A stretch of DNA of 64,000 nt from Ophioceras dolichostomum (lineage: Eukaryota; Ascomycota; Sordariomycetes; Magnaporthales; Ophioceraceae): assembly GCA_003049485.1 (NCBI GenBank), contig PYST01000009.1, positions 186,001 through 250,000 of the forward strand. The letters are read 5' to 3'. Position numbers and translations under genes: made by a program. Under the pieces are notes generated by a model, which was not told where the DNA came from, did no database searches, and saw nothing but the letters and a program-made list of their open reading frames with translations. Positions within the stretch are counted from its first letter, which is position 1. Each line of letters opens with the position of its first letter. This document shows positions 47,001 to 58,152 of this stretch, piece by piece.

Positions 47001-48225
47001 GAGTTGCAGCTCCGGGAAGGCATCCTTGACAATGACTGATTCGGAGCTGGACGCGGCCACCCTCCAGAATTTGAACGTGCCGGTCCCAATGGGTGAGTAG
47101 GTCACACACAGGCTGTGGGCTTCAGAAGAATCAAGCACCCTGACGAGGTTTGTCTGAGACGCGTCGATCGTCCACTTGCCGACCTCTTGGGGGTTCCGCT
47201 CCGTGTTGAGAATGTCGCCGGTGTAGAGGATCGAGCCGTTGGCGTTCCAGATCCTCATGCGGTGGTCGAGACACACGGTGAAGATGAAAGCCGCGTCCTC
47301 CATATCCATAGATGTCACGGCGACCGAGGTCGCAGCACTAAGCTCCATATTAACCTTGCCATATCGAACCGTCGGGCCGCTATTGAAAGGAAGCAGGTTT
47401 CGAAGGCCCTGTTTCCAGCCTGATGAGTTGTAGAAAGTCTCCTTCCATACAAGCGTGGCTATTTGGTCAACGAGGTTAGCGATCGGCGCGCACTTATGGA
47501 TGGCATATGAGACGATGAGACAGTGGGAGCTCTGAGATATAAAGCCGATATGCGAGATTTATGATGCACGAACTATTTTGAAGGTAAGCCCTCTCGAGGA
47601 CCAGCACTCCGCCATCATGCAACGTCGCAACGAGCTGGTTTGTGTTAACAGCCAGCAATCGATGGACATGCTTGAATCCGAAGGCGGCAGGGAGGAACGA
47701 CCGGCCCACGTCCGCTACCGGGGCGCCCGCATCGGCCACCGCGGCAGGGCGCTTCCGAAAGGCATCGGGTCGGAGGACGACGTCGTGGACGTAGTTCGAC
47801 TCGTCGATCGCGAAAACGTGAAGCGAGTCGTGGTCTTTGGGGTCGGCGAAAGCGACACAGCCGGGCTTCAAGGATGATGGGAAGCGTATGCAGATGGTCA
47901 CCGGCGCATCGGCGGCCCTTTCGCGCCTGCAGACGTCCACGGAGCGGAGGCTCAGCACCGAGCTATCCTCCAACACCCTCCAGAGGAAAGCCTTTGGGCC
48001 GCTGTGGTTCTGCCGGTAAAACACGCCCGACGCCGTGGCGAGGATCTTCGAGCGGTACGCCCGCTCCTCTTCCGCAAGTTTGTCATTGCCGAATGGCCGC
48101 TTGAGGCTCGTTCGCCCGTTTGCGCCGGCAGGAGTCGGTATTTGCAGGTGGGTGACCAAGGGAGGCGCCGGTTCCAGGTTCAGGCGAGTCTCCTTATAGA
48201 GAAACAATGTCTCGCGGGAATCCAT
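44088..48225 (-). CDS. NUP120: Nucleoporin Nup120/Nup160, nuclear pore Y-complex
   Basis: Three exons, 48225-47574, 47458-45353 and 45250-44088 (1306 residues). Intron 2 has GTAAGT...CCCAG. Intron 1 has branch GCTAAC and acceptor AATAG, and frame requires an unusual GTTCGT donor, giving YLQN-TTLVWKETFYNSSGW. N-terminal features (FLWRVLEDSSVLSLRSVDV, HDSLHVFAIDESNYVHDVVL, FIFTVCLDHRMRIWN) match the Nup160 beta-propeller. The rest is the helical stack typical of Nup120/Nup160, which forms one short arm of the Y-shaped pore scaffold. Near the C-terminus is a Gly-Ser-Ala repeat region (GSAGSAGSAGSAGQ). The family call is strong and the exon 1/2 border is the least certain point. Confidence 0.88.
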
Positions 48226-48998
48226 TGTCACCTGCCCATCGACCTGCTGATGAGGCCCAGGTAGTCTAGAGTACCGGGCGACAGATCTGGTAGCGGCAGA
48301 ATGGCGTTAAACGCACTCGATTGACTTTGGCAGCCGGTGGTGGTGGTATGTTTGATGGTGGAGCGCGTCCCAAGTCGCGACTCTGAGCTGTCGAAATATT
48401 TGGGCCGAATTCAACAGCTGCACAGCTTTAAAGTGGGTCCTCCCTCCCTTCACACCTGAGCCTCACCTCAACCGGTTTAGGAACGGTGCTATCTGGAGTA
48501 TTGTCAATGAAGAATTTATGGATCCCTGGCTTTAATGATGCGTCTCCTCCGGTGTCTGCTTCATTTAGTTCACGACGTGTTTGTTGAAGTTCGTGTGGTG
48601 TGATAGAAGCTTCACAAGGCCACAAGAGACGACGCAGAGGCAGGTTAGATCTAGCAAATGTTGATTTAGTACAGCTATAAAATATCCGGGTAACCAAGCC
48701 ATGAGGAGAAAAGCAACCACCTCCCAATACACCTTCGCCAAATACCTAAACGCCTGCCCCTAAATACCTAAATGCAGCCCGATAGAATATGTATAAATAG
48801 AGCAAGGGAGAACAAAACGAAAGCAAAGGCGATCCCCTCTTTTCCCTCGACTTGCCTCGCCCCTAAAAGCTACCAGATTCCAAACTCATCCATAACTCGT
48901 CGGCAAACATTCCCATTTCCATTGCTCGCGCGCATCCTGTGTGATGAGCAACGGTGTTGACCCAACTCCGTATCTCTCTCTGATCCAACCCACCCTCT
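48226..48998. other. Intergenic between two minus-strand genes
   Basis: Upstream region of the Nup120/160 gene and 3' flank of RAD51. Nothing recognised beyond scattered TACCTAAA words near 48.75 kb. Confidence 0.55.
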
Positions 48999-50222
48999 CT
49001 ATTCTCTGTCCTTCTCGAGGTCCTTCGGAGCGGGGTCGCCAATGCCGTCCTCGTTGATGGCGAACAGACAGTCGCTCTCGGGCAGGCAGGGGCTGTCGTA
49101 GATCTTGGCGATGCGCGTCTCGGCGCGGCCCTTCCTCAGGCTGAGGCGGGTCGTGCTCGCGTGGGCGATGATGTTACCGCCGATGGGCTTCTTCGGGTCC
49201 GGGTTGAACATGGCTGACGGCCCGCCGTCGACCTGGGCGACGACCTGGTTGGTGATGACGACGGCGATGCCGAACTCGTCCGCGAGGCGCTGCAGCGTGC
49301 GCATGAACTTGGCGAGGTGCGTCTGGCGGCTGCTGAGCTCGCCGCGTCCCATGAAGTCGGTGCGGTAGAGCGACGTGGCCGAGTCGACGATCAGCAGGCT
49401 GAAGCGCGTCTCGCACATCATGGCCGCCGCCTGGTTGAGCAGCTGCAGCTGGTGGTCCGAGTTGTACGCGCGCGCGTACGCGACGTTGTCCAGCACCTCC
49501 TCGCCCGATAGGCCGAAGCGGTTGGCCACGGCCAGGAGACGCACTGGCCGGAACGTCCCCTCGGTGTCGATGTACATGCACTTGCCCTCGCCGCCGCCCA
49601 TGTCGAACGGCAGCTGGCATGTGACGGCGAGGGTGTGGCAGATCTGCGACTTGCCTGTGCGGAACTCGCCGAAGATCTCCGTCACAGATCCCGTCTCCAC
49701 ACCGCCTGCCAGGAGGGTGTCCAGATTCTTGGAACCCGTCGTGATAGATATCAGCTCACTGCGGCGCTGGTGCATCTCCGTCGCAGTAGTAAATCCCATG
49801 GGAACGAGCTTGGATGCTGGAAAGATGGGGGTGTTGTGAAGACGTCAGCCAAGAGAATCACTAATAATTGAACAAACTGGGTCTGTCTCGCTCTCTTCTA
49901 ACCTTCAGCAAGAAATTTTCCGGCCTTCTGCTCAGAGATGCCCTTGATCTGCTCAAGGACCCTGCGAGGCGTATATGCGACTGATTCGACCGTGTTGAAG
50001 CCCCCATCGACGACCAATTGTATGTCACGCTTGGTTAGGCCGGCGACACCCTAGAGATATGACCGCGTTAGTATCTCTAGAACACTGTAAGAAAGGCAGC
50101 AAGGCTTGTTGTAGACGGAAGGATCTTACCTCGAGCGCAGAAAGGGGTGTTGGAGCGCCAGGGCCAGGCATTCCGGCATCAGCGCCGGCACCCTCGTCGT
50201 AGTCTTCCTGAACGAGTGTCAT
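48999..50222 (-). CDS. RAD51: DNA repair recombinase RAD51
   Basis: Three exons, 50222-50130, 50050-49903 and 49816-48999 (352 residues). Introns are GTAAGA...CTCTAG (phase 0) and GTTAGA...TTCCAG (phase 1). Exon 1 gives a short acidic N-terminus, exon 2 the helix-hairpin-helix domain (LTKRDIQLVVDGGFNTVESV), and exon 3 the ATPase core, with Walker A GEFRTGKS near residues 130-137, Walker B LLIVDSA, VVITNQVVAQVDGG (loop 1 region) and NIIAHASTTRLSLRKGR. It forms the ATP-dependent filament that pairs homologous strands. The orthologue in Neurospora is mei-3. Upstream MCB- and E2F-like sites suggest cell-cycle control. Confidence 0.98.
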
Positions 50223-50394
50223 TTTCGCGGTTGATTTTTCGCCTGCGCAGCTGGGAACAAGAATATGAGAATTGGATAGAACGCGGCTGCGAGGGTATGT
50301 GCAGAGTTCAATTTGAGCAATCAGTTGATAGGTTGCTGCGTGATGACAATTGTCGTGTTTCCTAGGGCGGATGGCCGGCGATGAGTGTTTTGTT

Positions 50395-50402
50395 GACGCG
50401 TC
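50395..50402. promoter_or_regulatory. MluI cell-cycle box (ACGCGT) upstream of RAD51
   Basis: The palindrome GACGCGTC contains a perfect ACGCGT MCB core, about 175 bases before the ATG. MBF (Mbp1-Swi6) uses this site on DNA-synthesis and repair genes, including RAD51, in budding yeast. Confidence 0.5.
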
Positions 50403-50427
50403 TTGGTGGGCTGGTCGACGAGCTAAG

Positions 50428-50436
50428 TTTCGCGCC
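50428..50436. promoter_or_regulatory. E2F/SBF-like TTTCGCGCC site upstream of RAD51
   Basis: It matches the E2F consensus TTTSGCGC and lies 26 bases from the MCB site. A related TTTTCGCGG abuts the start codon. Confidence 0.4.
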
Positions 50437-51019
50437 AGAAAGTGGCGAGTCAAACGCCAGATCAGGTGACAAAGGCGCTCAGTCAGTCCGTGCTAATTCA
50501 GCTTGCTGATGATCGCCACGCTCTGCCCCTGAGGAACTCGGCACAGGGAGGTTTTGATTTAGATCACGAAAAGACCCAAGTTGGGCAAAAACAATTGATT
50601 TACTACGGTAATTTTCCCGATTCCGAAGATTTTATGTGCCCTCAACGCCACTGAAGAGGTGGCCTTGTGCCAACTTCAGGCTAGGGAGTCGGCGTATATC
50701 CCAAAACAAAAACAACAAGTAGAGTGTCCGGTAACACCTGTGTTAACTGGCAACCTGGCGGCCGCCGAGGAATGCAGCGTCATGCAGTGAGTGTATCACG
50801 CCCAAATGTTGTACAAAATGACAAAAGAAACCATTGATCCCGTAAACCCGTAAATCACCCCGCACTCTTCATTATCGTCCTGGGGCGTTCCTTCGGAAGG
50901 AATGCGTTCTATCCCCGTGATCGTCTCCATCCCACGTGTTCCAATCAGCCTTTTTTGTTCCCTTTCCTTTCCAAAGTCTGTCATCCCCATCATAATCACA
51001 CCACCTCGCTCCACGGTTG

Positions 51020-52657
51020 TTATTGCCCTCCTGCAGTTTTTCGACTATTGAGAGACTTCTTCCGCAGACGTTGCGACACGCGACTGAACCTATTGCCGCT
51101 CTGGTCATCACCCTCGTCCTGGGCGTCGCCGCCGCGGCTAGCCTCGACCAGTGCCGGGCTGAGGACGAACTCGTGAGGCACGCCGAACGTGCCTGCGGGG
51201 AGGACCTCAAACCCGGCGTTCACCTTCCTCGACTTGCGGTTGACGTGCAGGTCGCCCGGCCCGAAGGTTGGTTCCGGAACGCTTGGGCCGACGCCGTACT
51301 GCTGGTTATACTGTTGCTGATGGATCTGCTGCTGCTGCTGCTGCTGCTGGTATTGCTGGTGCTGAGGAGGCAGTAAGGGGAGCTGGGTCTCGCTGCCGCC
51401 GTAGTGACCGCCCAGGTGCGGGGTCATGTGAGGAGTCGACGCCATGCTGGGCGTGTTGTGTGCAGACATTGTCCGCGTGGACGCCCCGTCGAACGGGTTC
51501 CATACGATTTCCGCCGCGGGCGTGCGCGCCGGCGAGTGGAGTTGCACTGCGGTGTATCCCTGGACCCCGTGAAGCCCCATGTTTCCATTCGGTGCAGGTG
51601 GGAAAGCACCGAGTCCCGCAGACAGCGCAGCGCCGACAGACACGTTAGGATTGCTCGGGTTGCTACTATATGTCGAGGCCGACTCTCCCGACTCGCCAGA
51701 CTCGCGCTGTGACCTCGCTTGTGACTGCTGGTGTTGCTGTTGCTGGGGGCGATATTGCTGGTGGTGCTGGTGGTGCTGGTGCTGGTACTGCTGGTGCTGA
51801 TACTGTTGCGGCACCTGAGGTTGCGGCGGCTGTTGATGTTGCTGTTGCGCTTGCTGTCGTTGTTGCCGCAATTGTTCATGGCGTTCTTGCTGCTCGACCG
51901 TCAACGGACCGGCCGGTTTGGGCACGTACGACTGCACGCCTGGCCGAGCGGACCGTCCCTCCAACATCATCAGAGCATCATTGTTGACAGCGCTATCAGA
52001 ACGCAGACGCGTCGACTTCTGGCGGGAAGGCGGAGTCAAGTTGTGCGGATTGGAGGCAGACGTTGAAGGACCAGCACCGTGGCTGGCAAAGCCGGGAGAT
52101 GACACATTGAGGCCGGAGGGGAGATGATGAGCTGCGGGTGCAGCGTACTCGGTCGACGATGCCGCGACTTGCTGTGGCTCTGCTACCATAATCTTGACCT
52201 TGCCAGTTGCAAGCGAAGGGTCGTTCGAGTCGGCGAGAGTTGTCGCGGCGGCCAGCTTCGTGGTGCTCGAAGCCGGCATCGGGGTGGACGGCCTTGAGAT
52301 CCAAATGCCGTCAACCTCGACTCCGGTCTGAATGGCCCGAATGCCGAAAGGAACGTCCACGTGGCCGCCCTTGTTCCCGAGCCCTGTCCTCCGCATCTCT
52401 GATATCCTCGCCCGCTTTTCCTCGTCCAGCACCTCCTGTTTCCTCATAATGGCATTTGTCCATGCGAGTTTCACCGTGCCAATGCAGAAGACGACGATGA
52501 TGGCGCATCCCAGCACCTGATATAATGTTAGCCAAGGTATCTCCATCCCACATTCTTCTTCATGCTCTTCTTCTCGCGGGCAGATCGGGGCAGGGCCACC
52601 TACAAAAGTCATCTGCTGCCATAGCTCCCACGAGACAAAAAACTCCCCGTTGCCCAT
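51020..52657 (-). CDS. Single-pass membrane protein with Gln/His-rich tail
   Basis: Two exons, 52657-52604 and 52516-51020 (516 residues). The unspliced frame is also open, but splicing an 87-base phase 0 intron (GTAGGT...ATATCAG, branch GCTAAC) gives WELWQQMTF-VLGCAIIVVF. This places a membrane helix (VLGCAIIVVFCIGTVKLAW) directly after the short N-terminus and removes an acidic, Cys-containing insert. The rest is soluble: a basic juxtamembrane helix (MRKQEVLDEEKRARISEMRR), Ser/Pro-rich segments, long Gln/His tracts around residues 255-310 and another Gln run near residue 420. The C-terminus is basic. It resembles a fungal membrane-protein family I recall only loosely; the function is unknown. 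Confidence 0.75.
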   Translation of the reverse strand: MGNGEFFVSWELWQQMTFVGGPAPICPREEEHEEECGMEIPWLTLYQVLGCAIIVVFCIGTVKLAWTNAIMRKQEVLDEEKRARISEMRRTGLGNKGGHVDVPFGIRAIQTGVEVDGIWISRPSTPMPASSTTKLAAATTLADSNDPSLATGKVKIMVAEPQQVAASSTEYAAPAAHHLPSGLNVSSPGFASHGAGPSTSASNPHNLTPPSRQKSTRLRSDSAVNNDALMMLEGRSARPGVQSYVPKPAGPLTVEQQERHEQLRQQRQQAQQQHQQPPQPQVPQQYQHQQYQHQHHQHHQQYRPQQQQHQQSQARSQRESGESGESASTYSSNPSNPNVSVGAALSAGLGAFPPAPNGNMGLHGVQGYTAVQLHSPARTPAAEIVWNPFDGASTRTMSAHNTPSMASTPHMTPHLGGHYGGSETQLPLLPPQHQQYQQQQQQQQIHQQQYNQQYGVGPSVPEPTFGPGDLHVNRKSRKVNAGFEVLPAGTFGVPHEFVLSPALVEASRGGDAQDEGDDQSGNRFSRVSQRLRKKSLNSRKTAGGQ

Positions 52658-55600
52658 CTTGAAAAATCGTGACGGCTAACAAACCGTCGGTAACATGCAA
52701 ACTGGAGGTATCTTTCGAGTTGATCAGGAGGCCCCTGTGCAAACCCGTTTCCAGACTTCGATGGACAGCCGCTGGCGATTGAGGGCTTCTTCCGTGAGCA
52801 AACAACAAGATGTCGGTAGTGAGTCAAACGCGGGGAAAGTGAATGCGCTCAAGTTATACCAGGAAGAATCAAGGACAGAAAGTATAGACAGAAAGTATAG
52901 ACAAAAGGATTTGGCCAAGGAGTGAGGTAAACAAGAGGTGCGGCGTAAAAACCCTGGGAAGCTTGCTAGGACAAGGCTATTCCATCTGATCAAGCTTGCC
53001 CATGGGATCCGTGGCAGAAGGGAAGTAGGCGTAAACGGATGACAGAAAAAAGCAGGCCAGTCAACGGGGGCAAGCATGACTTCATGAATGGTTTTGTATG
53101 AGAGCATCCGAGCCATCATCGGGATCGGGAAGGGGTGGGCACATTATGCTAGGGGACGCCGGCCGGTAGGGAGGAGCGGATAGCCGCAGCGCACGTCGCC
53201 AAGGAATAACCAGAGCTTTCACCGCATCACCTTCCACCCACCACTTACACCACTTTTACATTCGGTACCCACATCTCTGGACGCCCACTCCGGGAACCCG
53301 ACCAACCAGCTAGCCATCCATCCAGCCATCTAGCCAGCCAGACGGACGGCCTGACATGTTTAGCACGTACAGGCCAATGCCCATCGAGGCTATCGAAAGC
53401 CCCGGCGTGGCCCTCAGTGATACTAGGAGCTGCCCAACGAGCCAGATCCGCTGGAAGATGCCACAGATCACACCGAGGGAGTATCATGGCGCACCTTGTC
53501 GAAGGTTCGATGTCGCTAGCACGGCCAATTCGCACAACATAGCCACCACAAGGGTGTCCTCCAGTCCCGCGGGACCAACACCTAGGGGGGAAAAGGGAGT
53601 AAGCAGACACCCTTGAGACCGCGATACCTTGATGCCATGGGACGACGGCTCAGGACGGTCCCTTCGGTCCCTTCGGAGGTAGGGGGATCGCCTTCTCCCG
53701 TCGTCATGGGTTTGTGGACCCGAGACGGCCTGATCAATAGCCTCGACTATGACGCCACCGATCGTAGCGCTATTCGACTGGCTGGTCAGGGGTGATCGCG
53801 GTTAGTCCTTGAGTGCATACACGGGGCCAGCCAGCCAGCTAGCAAAAATCAAATATGTACCTTGTACCGCGAAAACGAAGACACACACAAGCCCGAGATC
53901 CGAGCGATGCACCCTGTCCTCGTGATCTGCGGGGGAACGTCTCCTCGCAGCTCGTAAAGAAAAGGACAGGGGTTGTCTCTCGGGTGTAAAGCAATGGAGC
54001 TCGAAATCTGCTTGTTGGAGGACAAGCCAGCCAGCCAGCCAGCGCACGTAACAGCCCGGCTGGGGGAGAAGGAAAACAGGGCCAACTGCTGCCACTACTG
54101 CTGCTCCTCCTGCAGTGCTCCTGCAAGGGGAAAAAAGGGCCAGCTGTCGGGGACCACTGCAGGGAAGCCGCTTGGTCGCCGCGAGGGTTGCACAAGTGGT
54201 ACAGGATGCAACGAAGCGGGGCCGTGTTGCCCTATTTTAGCTCGTTGTCGGACGCAAGAGGAGGAAGGGGAAGAAAGAAAGAAGAGAGGATGAGCAGCAA
54301 AGGAGAAGGGAAGAGAGACAAAAAAAAAAAAAGGTCTCAGGCACTCGCCGGTGACGCTTAGTTCGACGACCGACACGTGCCGGCGTCGGGACGATCGCAC
54401 CAATATGTCCGGGCTCTCCTGGCGCCGGCCGACGCCTCCTAACGCCGTCTCTCCGGTGGATGTGCCTTAATATCAACTTTACGAGGACTTTTTGTGCTGC
54501 CCTTTCGTGCTGCAATCGACCGACCCGGACTACCGAGCAGGGACAGATCACACTAGCCAATCTTAGTCCGGGAGGAAAAGCAAGCTCGCCGCGGCTTCAA
54601 TAGTCGCAAGTTTGTCCACCTTTGGGTTGAGCGTGCTAGTGCGAAAAAGTGCACGATGCTTCTTCCGACGACATCGACGACACCACAACTGATCGCTGCC
54701 CTGTGAGCGTGCTTGATCGAGTCGCCAGAATTGCTCGCAACGCCAGCCACGGACGAGAAAAAGGCAACACACAAGGAGCTGCAGGCAGTGAGCTGTTCGC
54801 TGCTCTCAGGCTGAGGAGTCCTGGGATTCCGAGGTAATAACCGCACGAACTCGAGAAGGGACTTTGTGCGGTCGAATGATTGCTTTTTCGGTCCTGTCGG
54901 TATCCTGTTCTGTCGTGCTCAGGACGCACCGCGTGACACCGACCGTTCGTTCGGACCTGAATTGCCAAGAAGCCTGGGTCGTTCGTGATGTTGAATTGAT
55001 TTCAACGACATCCCTCGATAAAAAGGGGCTCACTCAAGCACGAGCGTTCGGAAAGGCCGTGCAGAGGAGCTGAAATCGATTGGTCGGGTATGCCGAACCA
55101 GTGAGGCTCGCTCTGTTCAGTAAAGAAACAGAGAAAGGTTCTTTTCAGTCGATGAATGACTCGGCTTCGCTTCCTCTCTTGTCACAGTTGGAATCAATAT
55201 GGACGAGAGAAACTCGAAAGAGCCTCCAAGAATTTTCGTCAGCATCAGATTACTGAACAGGAAATAGGCGGCCAGACCATGCCAAGGCAAGAACGGTAAA
55301 TGGTGGCTGCTGACTTTACCTGACATTGAACAGCTGAGGCCCCGCCATCGAGAAGCCATCCGCCCACATGCCGCTCAGCAGTGTCCAGGGAGGGACGGGA
55401 AGGGATGAGGCAAGTGCCAACCACTCACTCAGCCGAAAGATGTGCCTCTCTCCTCGACATCTTGATATGAGCTGATGAGCTGTGGGAATGAAGACCCTCA
55501 ACGACGAGCATTTCTGCATCGTAGAAGCTGAAGCCAAGATATTGATTGGGAAGACGACAGAAAAGTAAAAAGCCGCATAATATCCAGATCGCCCATCCCT

Positions 55601-55896
55601 GTCTTCAGCTACGTAACTCTCCTCGACCCGGCGAAAGTCTGTATATCTCCCTCAATACTTCGTAAACTACGCGGGTCCCTTTTTTTCTTTTAGGAAGCTC
55701 ATCTCGTACTGCCGCAATTACCGTCCTACCTTAGCCCTCCGGATACGCCGCCATTCACCTCGTCTGGCCAACCAAGCAGAATACACCATCACCTCCATCG
55801 CTTCCTCTGCCGGTAAACCTTGGTGACAGCCGACGTCGGTGCCCCGCAGCCCCTGGGAGGCGCCACCCGCCCACCCACCCACCACCAGCAGCCATC
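52658..55896. other. Long intergenic region, head-to-head
   Basis: About 3.2 kb between divergent genes. ORFs of up to about 190 codons near 55.8-56.3 kb on minus are antisense to the PLC-like gene. Others lack motifs. It includes CCAGCCAG repeats near 53.3 and 54.0 kb and a 13-base A run at 54320-54332. No gene, RNA or transposon was recognised. Confidence 0.5.
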
Positions 55897-57381
55897 ATGG
55901 CCTCCCTCACGATCCGCAACCTGACCGTCACGCCCCTCGAGCTCAAGCACGTGGCCCGCCTCGACGGCGACCCCGTGCCAGCGGCCGACGGGATCGAGAA
56001 GGTGACCAGTGCCATGACCAACGCCATCACCGGCCTCTTCAACAAATCCTCGCCCGCGCCCCTGCCAGGCGCCACCGGCGTGATCCCGCGGGCGGGCGCC
56101 GGCCCCACGAGCTCCGAGGACGTCAGCGGCATAGTCGTCGGCGCCTTCGAGGCCCGTGAAACGGGGATCGCGGGCCCGTCGTCGTCGTCGAGGGAGGTGC
56201 TGCGGCTCACCTTCGAGCAGGTCGGCAGCCCGTCCCACCGGTGGGTCGTGGACGCGCCCGGCCCCTCACCCCGCAGCCTGGTGCTGCGGCCGGCCGAGGG
56301 GTCCGCCGCGGCCGGGGGCGAGTTCACAGCCGTCTACACGGCCAGCACGTCAGGAGGCGGCCACCTGGCCATCTACAGCAGCGCAGGCCTCGCGGGCTGG
56401 ATGGGCCAGCTGCGATCCGAGTACCCTCTCTCGATGCTCTCCATCCCCGGCACGCACAACAGCCCGACCTGCCACACAGCTCTACCCAGCGTGCGCTGCC
56501 AGGCCGTCTCCGTGCGCTCTCAGCTCGACAACGGCGTCCGTTTCCTCGACGTGCGCGTCAGCGCCAACCCCGGCGCCGACGACAGCCTGGCCCTCGTGCA
56601 CAGCGCGTTCCCCATCTCGCTCAAGGGCGCCAGGTACCTGCCCGAGCTGCTGGCCGACTGCTACGCCTTCCTCGACGCCAACCCCTCCGAGGTGCTGATC
56701 ATGAGCCTCAAGCGCGAGGGCACCGGCAAGGGCAGCGACGGCGACCTGTCGCGCCACCTGTCCGGCCGGTACTGCGGCCGCGACGACGCCAGCCGCTGGT
56801 ACACCGAGCCGCGGATCCCGACGCTGGGCGAGGCGCGCGGCCGCATCGTGCTGGTGCGGCGCTTCTGGATCGACGACTCGCTCAAGGCCGAGCACGGCGG
56901 CGCCGGCTGGGGCATCGACGGGTCCGTGTGGCCCGACAACTGCGCCGACGGCACCGTGGGCAGCGGCCAGATCCGCGTGCAGGACTTCTACGAGATCGAC
57001 CAGAGCACCAACATCGAGAAGAAGATCCAGCTGGCCCACGCCCAGCTCGAGCGCGCCTGCGAGCAGAGCTGCGTCTTTGCCGGCATGGCCGGCGCCCCTG
57101 AGCAGCTGCCGCCGCCGAGGCCCCTGTTCGTCAACTTCCTTACCGCCAGCAACTTCTTCACCCCGAGCTGCTGGCCGGAGAAGATCGCCGCTCGGGTCAA
57201 CCCAGCCGTAATAGAATATCTGTGCATGCGCCACGGCGATCACGGCAAGGGTCCAAGCCAGTTGGCTGTCGGAGACTCGGGCACCGGCATCGTCGTCACC
57301 GACTGGGTCGGCAAGGACGGTGACTGGGACCTGATCCGTTGCATCGTCGGCTGGAATGCTCGACTTCAACTAAAGGCGTAG
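55897..57381 (+). CDS. PI-PLC X-domain-like phosphodiesterase
   Basis: A single exon of 494 residues from the ATG at 55897. Residues 1-165 look like a beta-rich N-terminal domain (LTIRNLTVTPLELKHV onward). The catalytic domain follows: GWMGQLRSEYPLSMLSIPGT, then HNSPTCH with the first catalytic His, RFLDVRVSAN, LALVHSAFPI with the second His, and ANPSEVLIMSLKREG. This motif order is that of the PI-PLC X/bacterial-type PLC family, which cleaves phosphatidylinositol-type lipids or GPI without calcium. No signal peptide is visible, so a cytosolic or unconventional location is likely. The C-terminal FVNFLTASNFF and the distal SGTGIVVTDWVG are also family-like. The substrate is not known. Confidence 0.88.
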   Translation: MASLTIRNLTVTPLELKHVARLDGDPVPAADGIEKVTSAMTNAITGLFNKSSPAPLPGATGVIPRAGAGPTSSEDVSGIVVGAFEARETGIAGPSSSSREVLRLTFEQVGSPSHRWVVDAPGPSPRSLVLRPAEGSAAAGGEFTAVYTASTSGGGHLAIYSSAGLAGWMGQLRSEYPLSMLSIPGTHNSPTCHTALPSVRCQAVSVRSQLDNGVRFLDVRVSANPGADDSLALVHSAFPISLKGARYLPELLADCYAFLDANPSEVLIMSLKREGTGKGSDGDLSRHLSGRYCGRDDASRWYTEPRIPTLGEARGRIVLVRRFWIDDSLKAEHGGAGWGIDGSVWPDNCADGTVGSGQIRVQDFYEIDQSTNIEKKIQLAHAQLERACEQSCVFAGMAGAPEQLPPPRPLFVNFLTASNFFTPSCWPEKIAARVNPAVIEYLCMRHGDHGKGPSQLAVGDSGTGIVVTDWVGKDGDWDLIRCIVGWNARLQLKA

Positions 57382-57700
57382 AAGATAAGGTACAAGAGGC
57401 GATTTACGTCGACAATATCGCACATGACATTCGTGAGCATGACGACATTTAGGTATAGGTACCTACAGATCTGAATGGCGTTGGATAAGGGATAGATCTT
57501 CCAGGGGGGGGGNNNNNNNNNNNNNNNNNNNNNNNNNNNNNNNNNNGGGGGGGGGGGGAAATGGGAAGGGCGTCAAGGAAAAACAACAAGGGAGACTTCA
57601 AAGTAGATTCCATTTCAACATCTTAGATCTATCTAGGTACTATCTTGGATATTGTTGGGCGGCTTATTGCAAGCCTAGTCCACCCTCGTCCACCACGATC
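57382..57700. other. Intergenic with assembly gap
   Basis: 3' flank of the PLC-like gene, then the gap, then the presumed 3' end of the minus-strand snoRNA host. AGGTA/TACC words occur near 57451-57465. No gene seen. Confidence 0.5.
57504..57558. other. Assembly gap flanked by G homopolymers
   Basis: Nine G (57504-57512), 34 N (57513-57546) and twelve G (57547-57558). The true length of the G-rich tract is unknown. It is probably a sequencing failure at a G run. Confidence 0.95.
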
Positions 57701-57770
57701 CTGCAACCTGATTCAACAGTTAGTTAGCAATTTTCTCGCAGAGAAGCAGCTAACGGTCGAGAGAAAGACG

Positions 57771-57857
57771 CCTAATCAGCTCTCCAAGGTGAATTGAATT
57801 GTAAAGGTATCAACAAGATGTGTTCAGGGAGAACAGCAAAGGGAATCATCCGATAGG
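57771..57857 (-). ncRNA. Possible C/D-box snoRNA (weak box C)
   Basis: Box D CTGA at 57779-57776 and a box C-like GGATGA near 57851-57846 are closed by a CCTA/TAGG terminal stem. An internal CTGA (D') and a GTTGATA (C'-like) sit between. Box C deviates from TGATGA at its first base. No rRNA target was recognised. Confidence 0.4.
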
Positions 57858-58152
57858 TACTATGTATTGGAGTAGAACGAGGAGGGACAAGAAAGATTGC
57901 ATACCTTAGGTTAGAACGCACTAAGTCATGTCACGAAGTTGCGGGTGATTACCTGGATATCGCCTCGCCAGCCAGTTAGCTTCCGAGACAAGATCGCGGC
58001 TCCATTCCAAAACCGAGGACATCGACATGAGAGGGTATTCAGGCTGTGCATCAAGAACTGGTCAGCTGTGGTCCTCGTCCTCCTCAACGCCGCCTCTGGC
58101 GCGCAGTGATCTGGACATAAGAAAGGGGCAAGCAGACGCAGACATACCTCAT

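Larger units (their letters stand above)
50223..51019. promoter_or_regulatory. RAD51 upstream region
   Basis: About 800 bases between the RAD51 ATG and the 3' end of the next minus-strand gene. It contains G1/S-type motifs: TTTTCGCGG at 50223-50231, GACGCGTC at 50395-50402 and TTTCGCGCC at 50428-50436. No ORF is supported. Confidence 0.5.

Noticed and set aside
51020..52657. Reading the poly-Gln membrane protein as one unspliced 545-residue ORF
   Set aside because: An 87-base in-frame intron with a perfect GCTAAC branch and ATATCAG acceptor fits better and places the membrane helix directly after WELWQQMTF.
56482..57369. 295-codon minus-strand ORF inside the PLC-like gene
   Set aside because: It is antisense to a frame with intact PI-PLC-X motifs and has no motif of its own.
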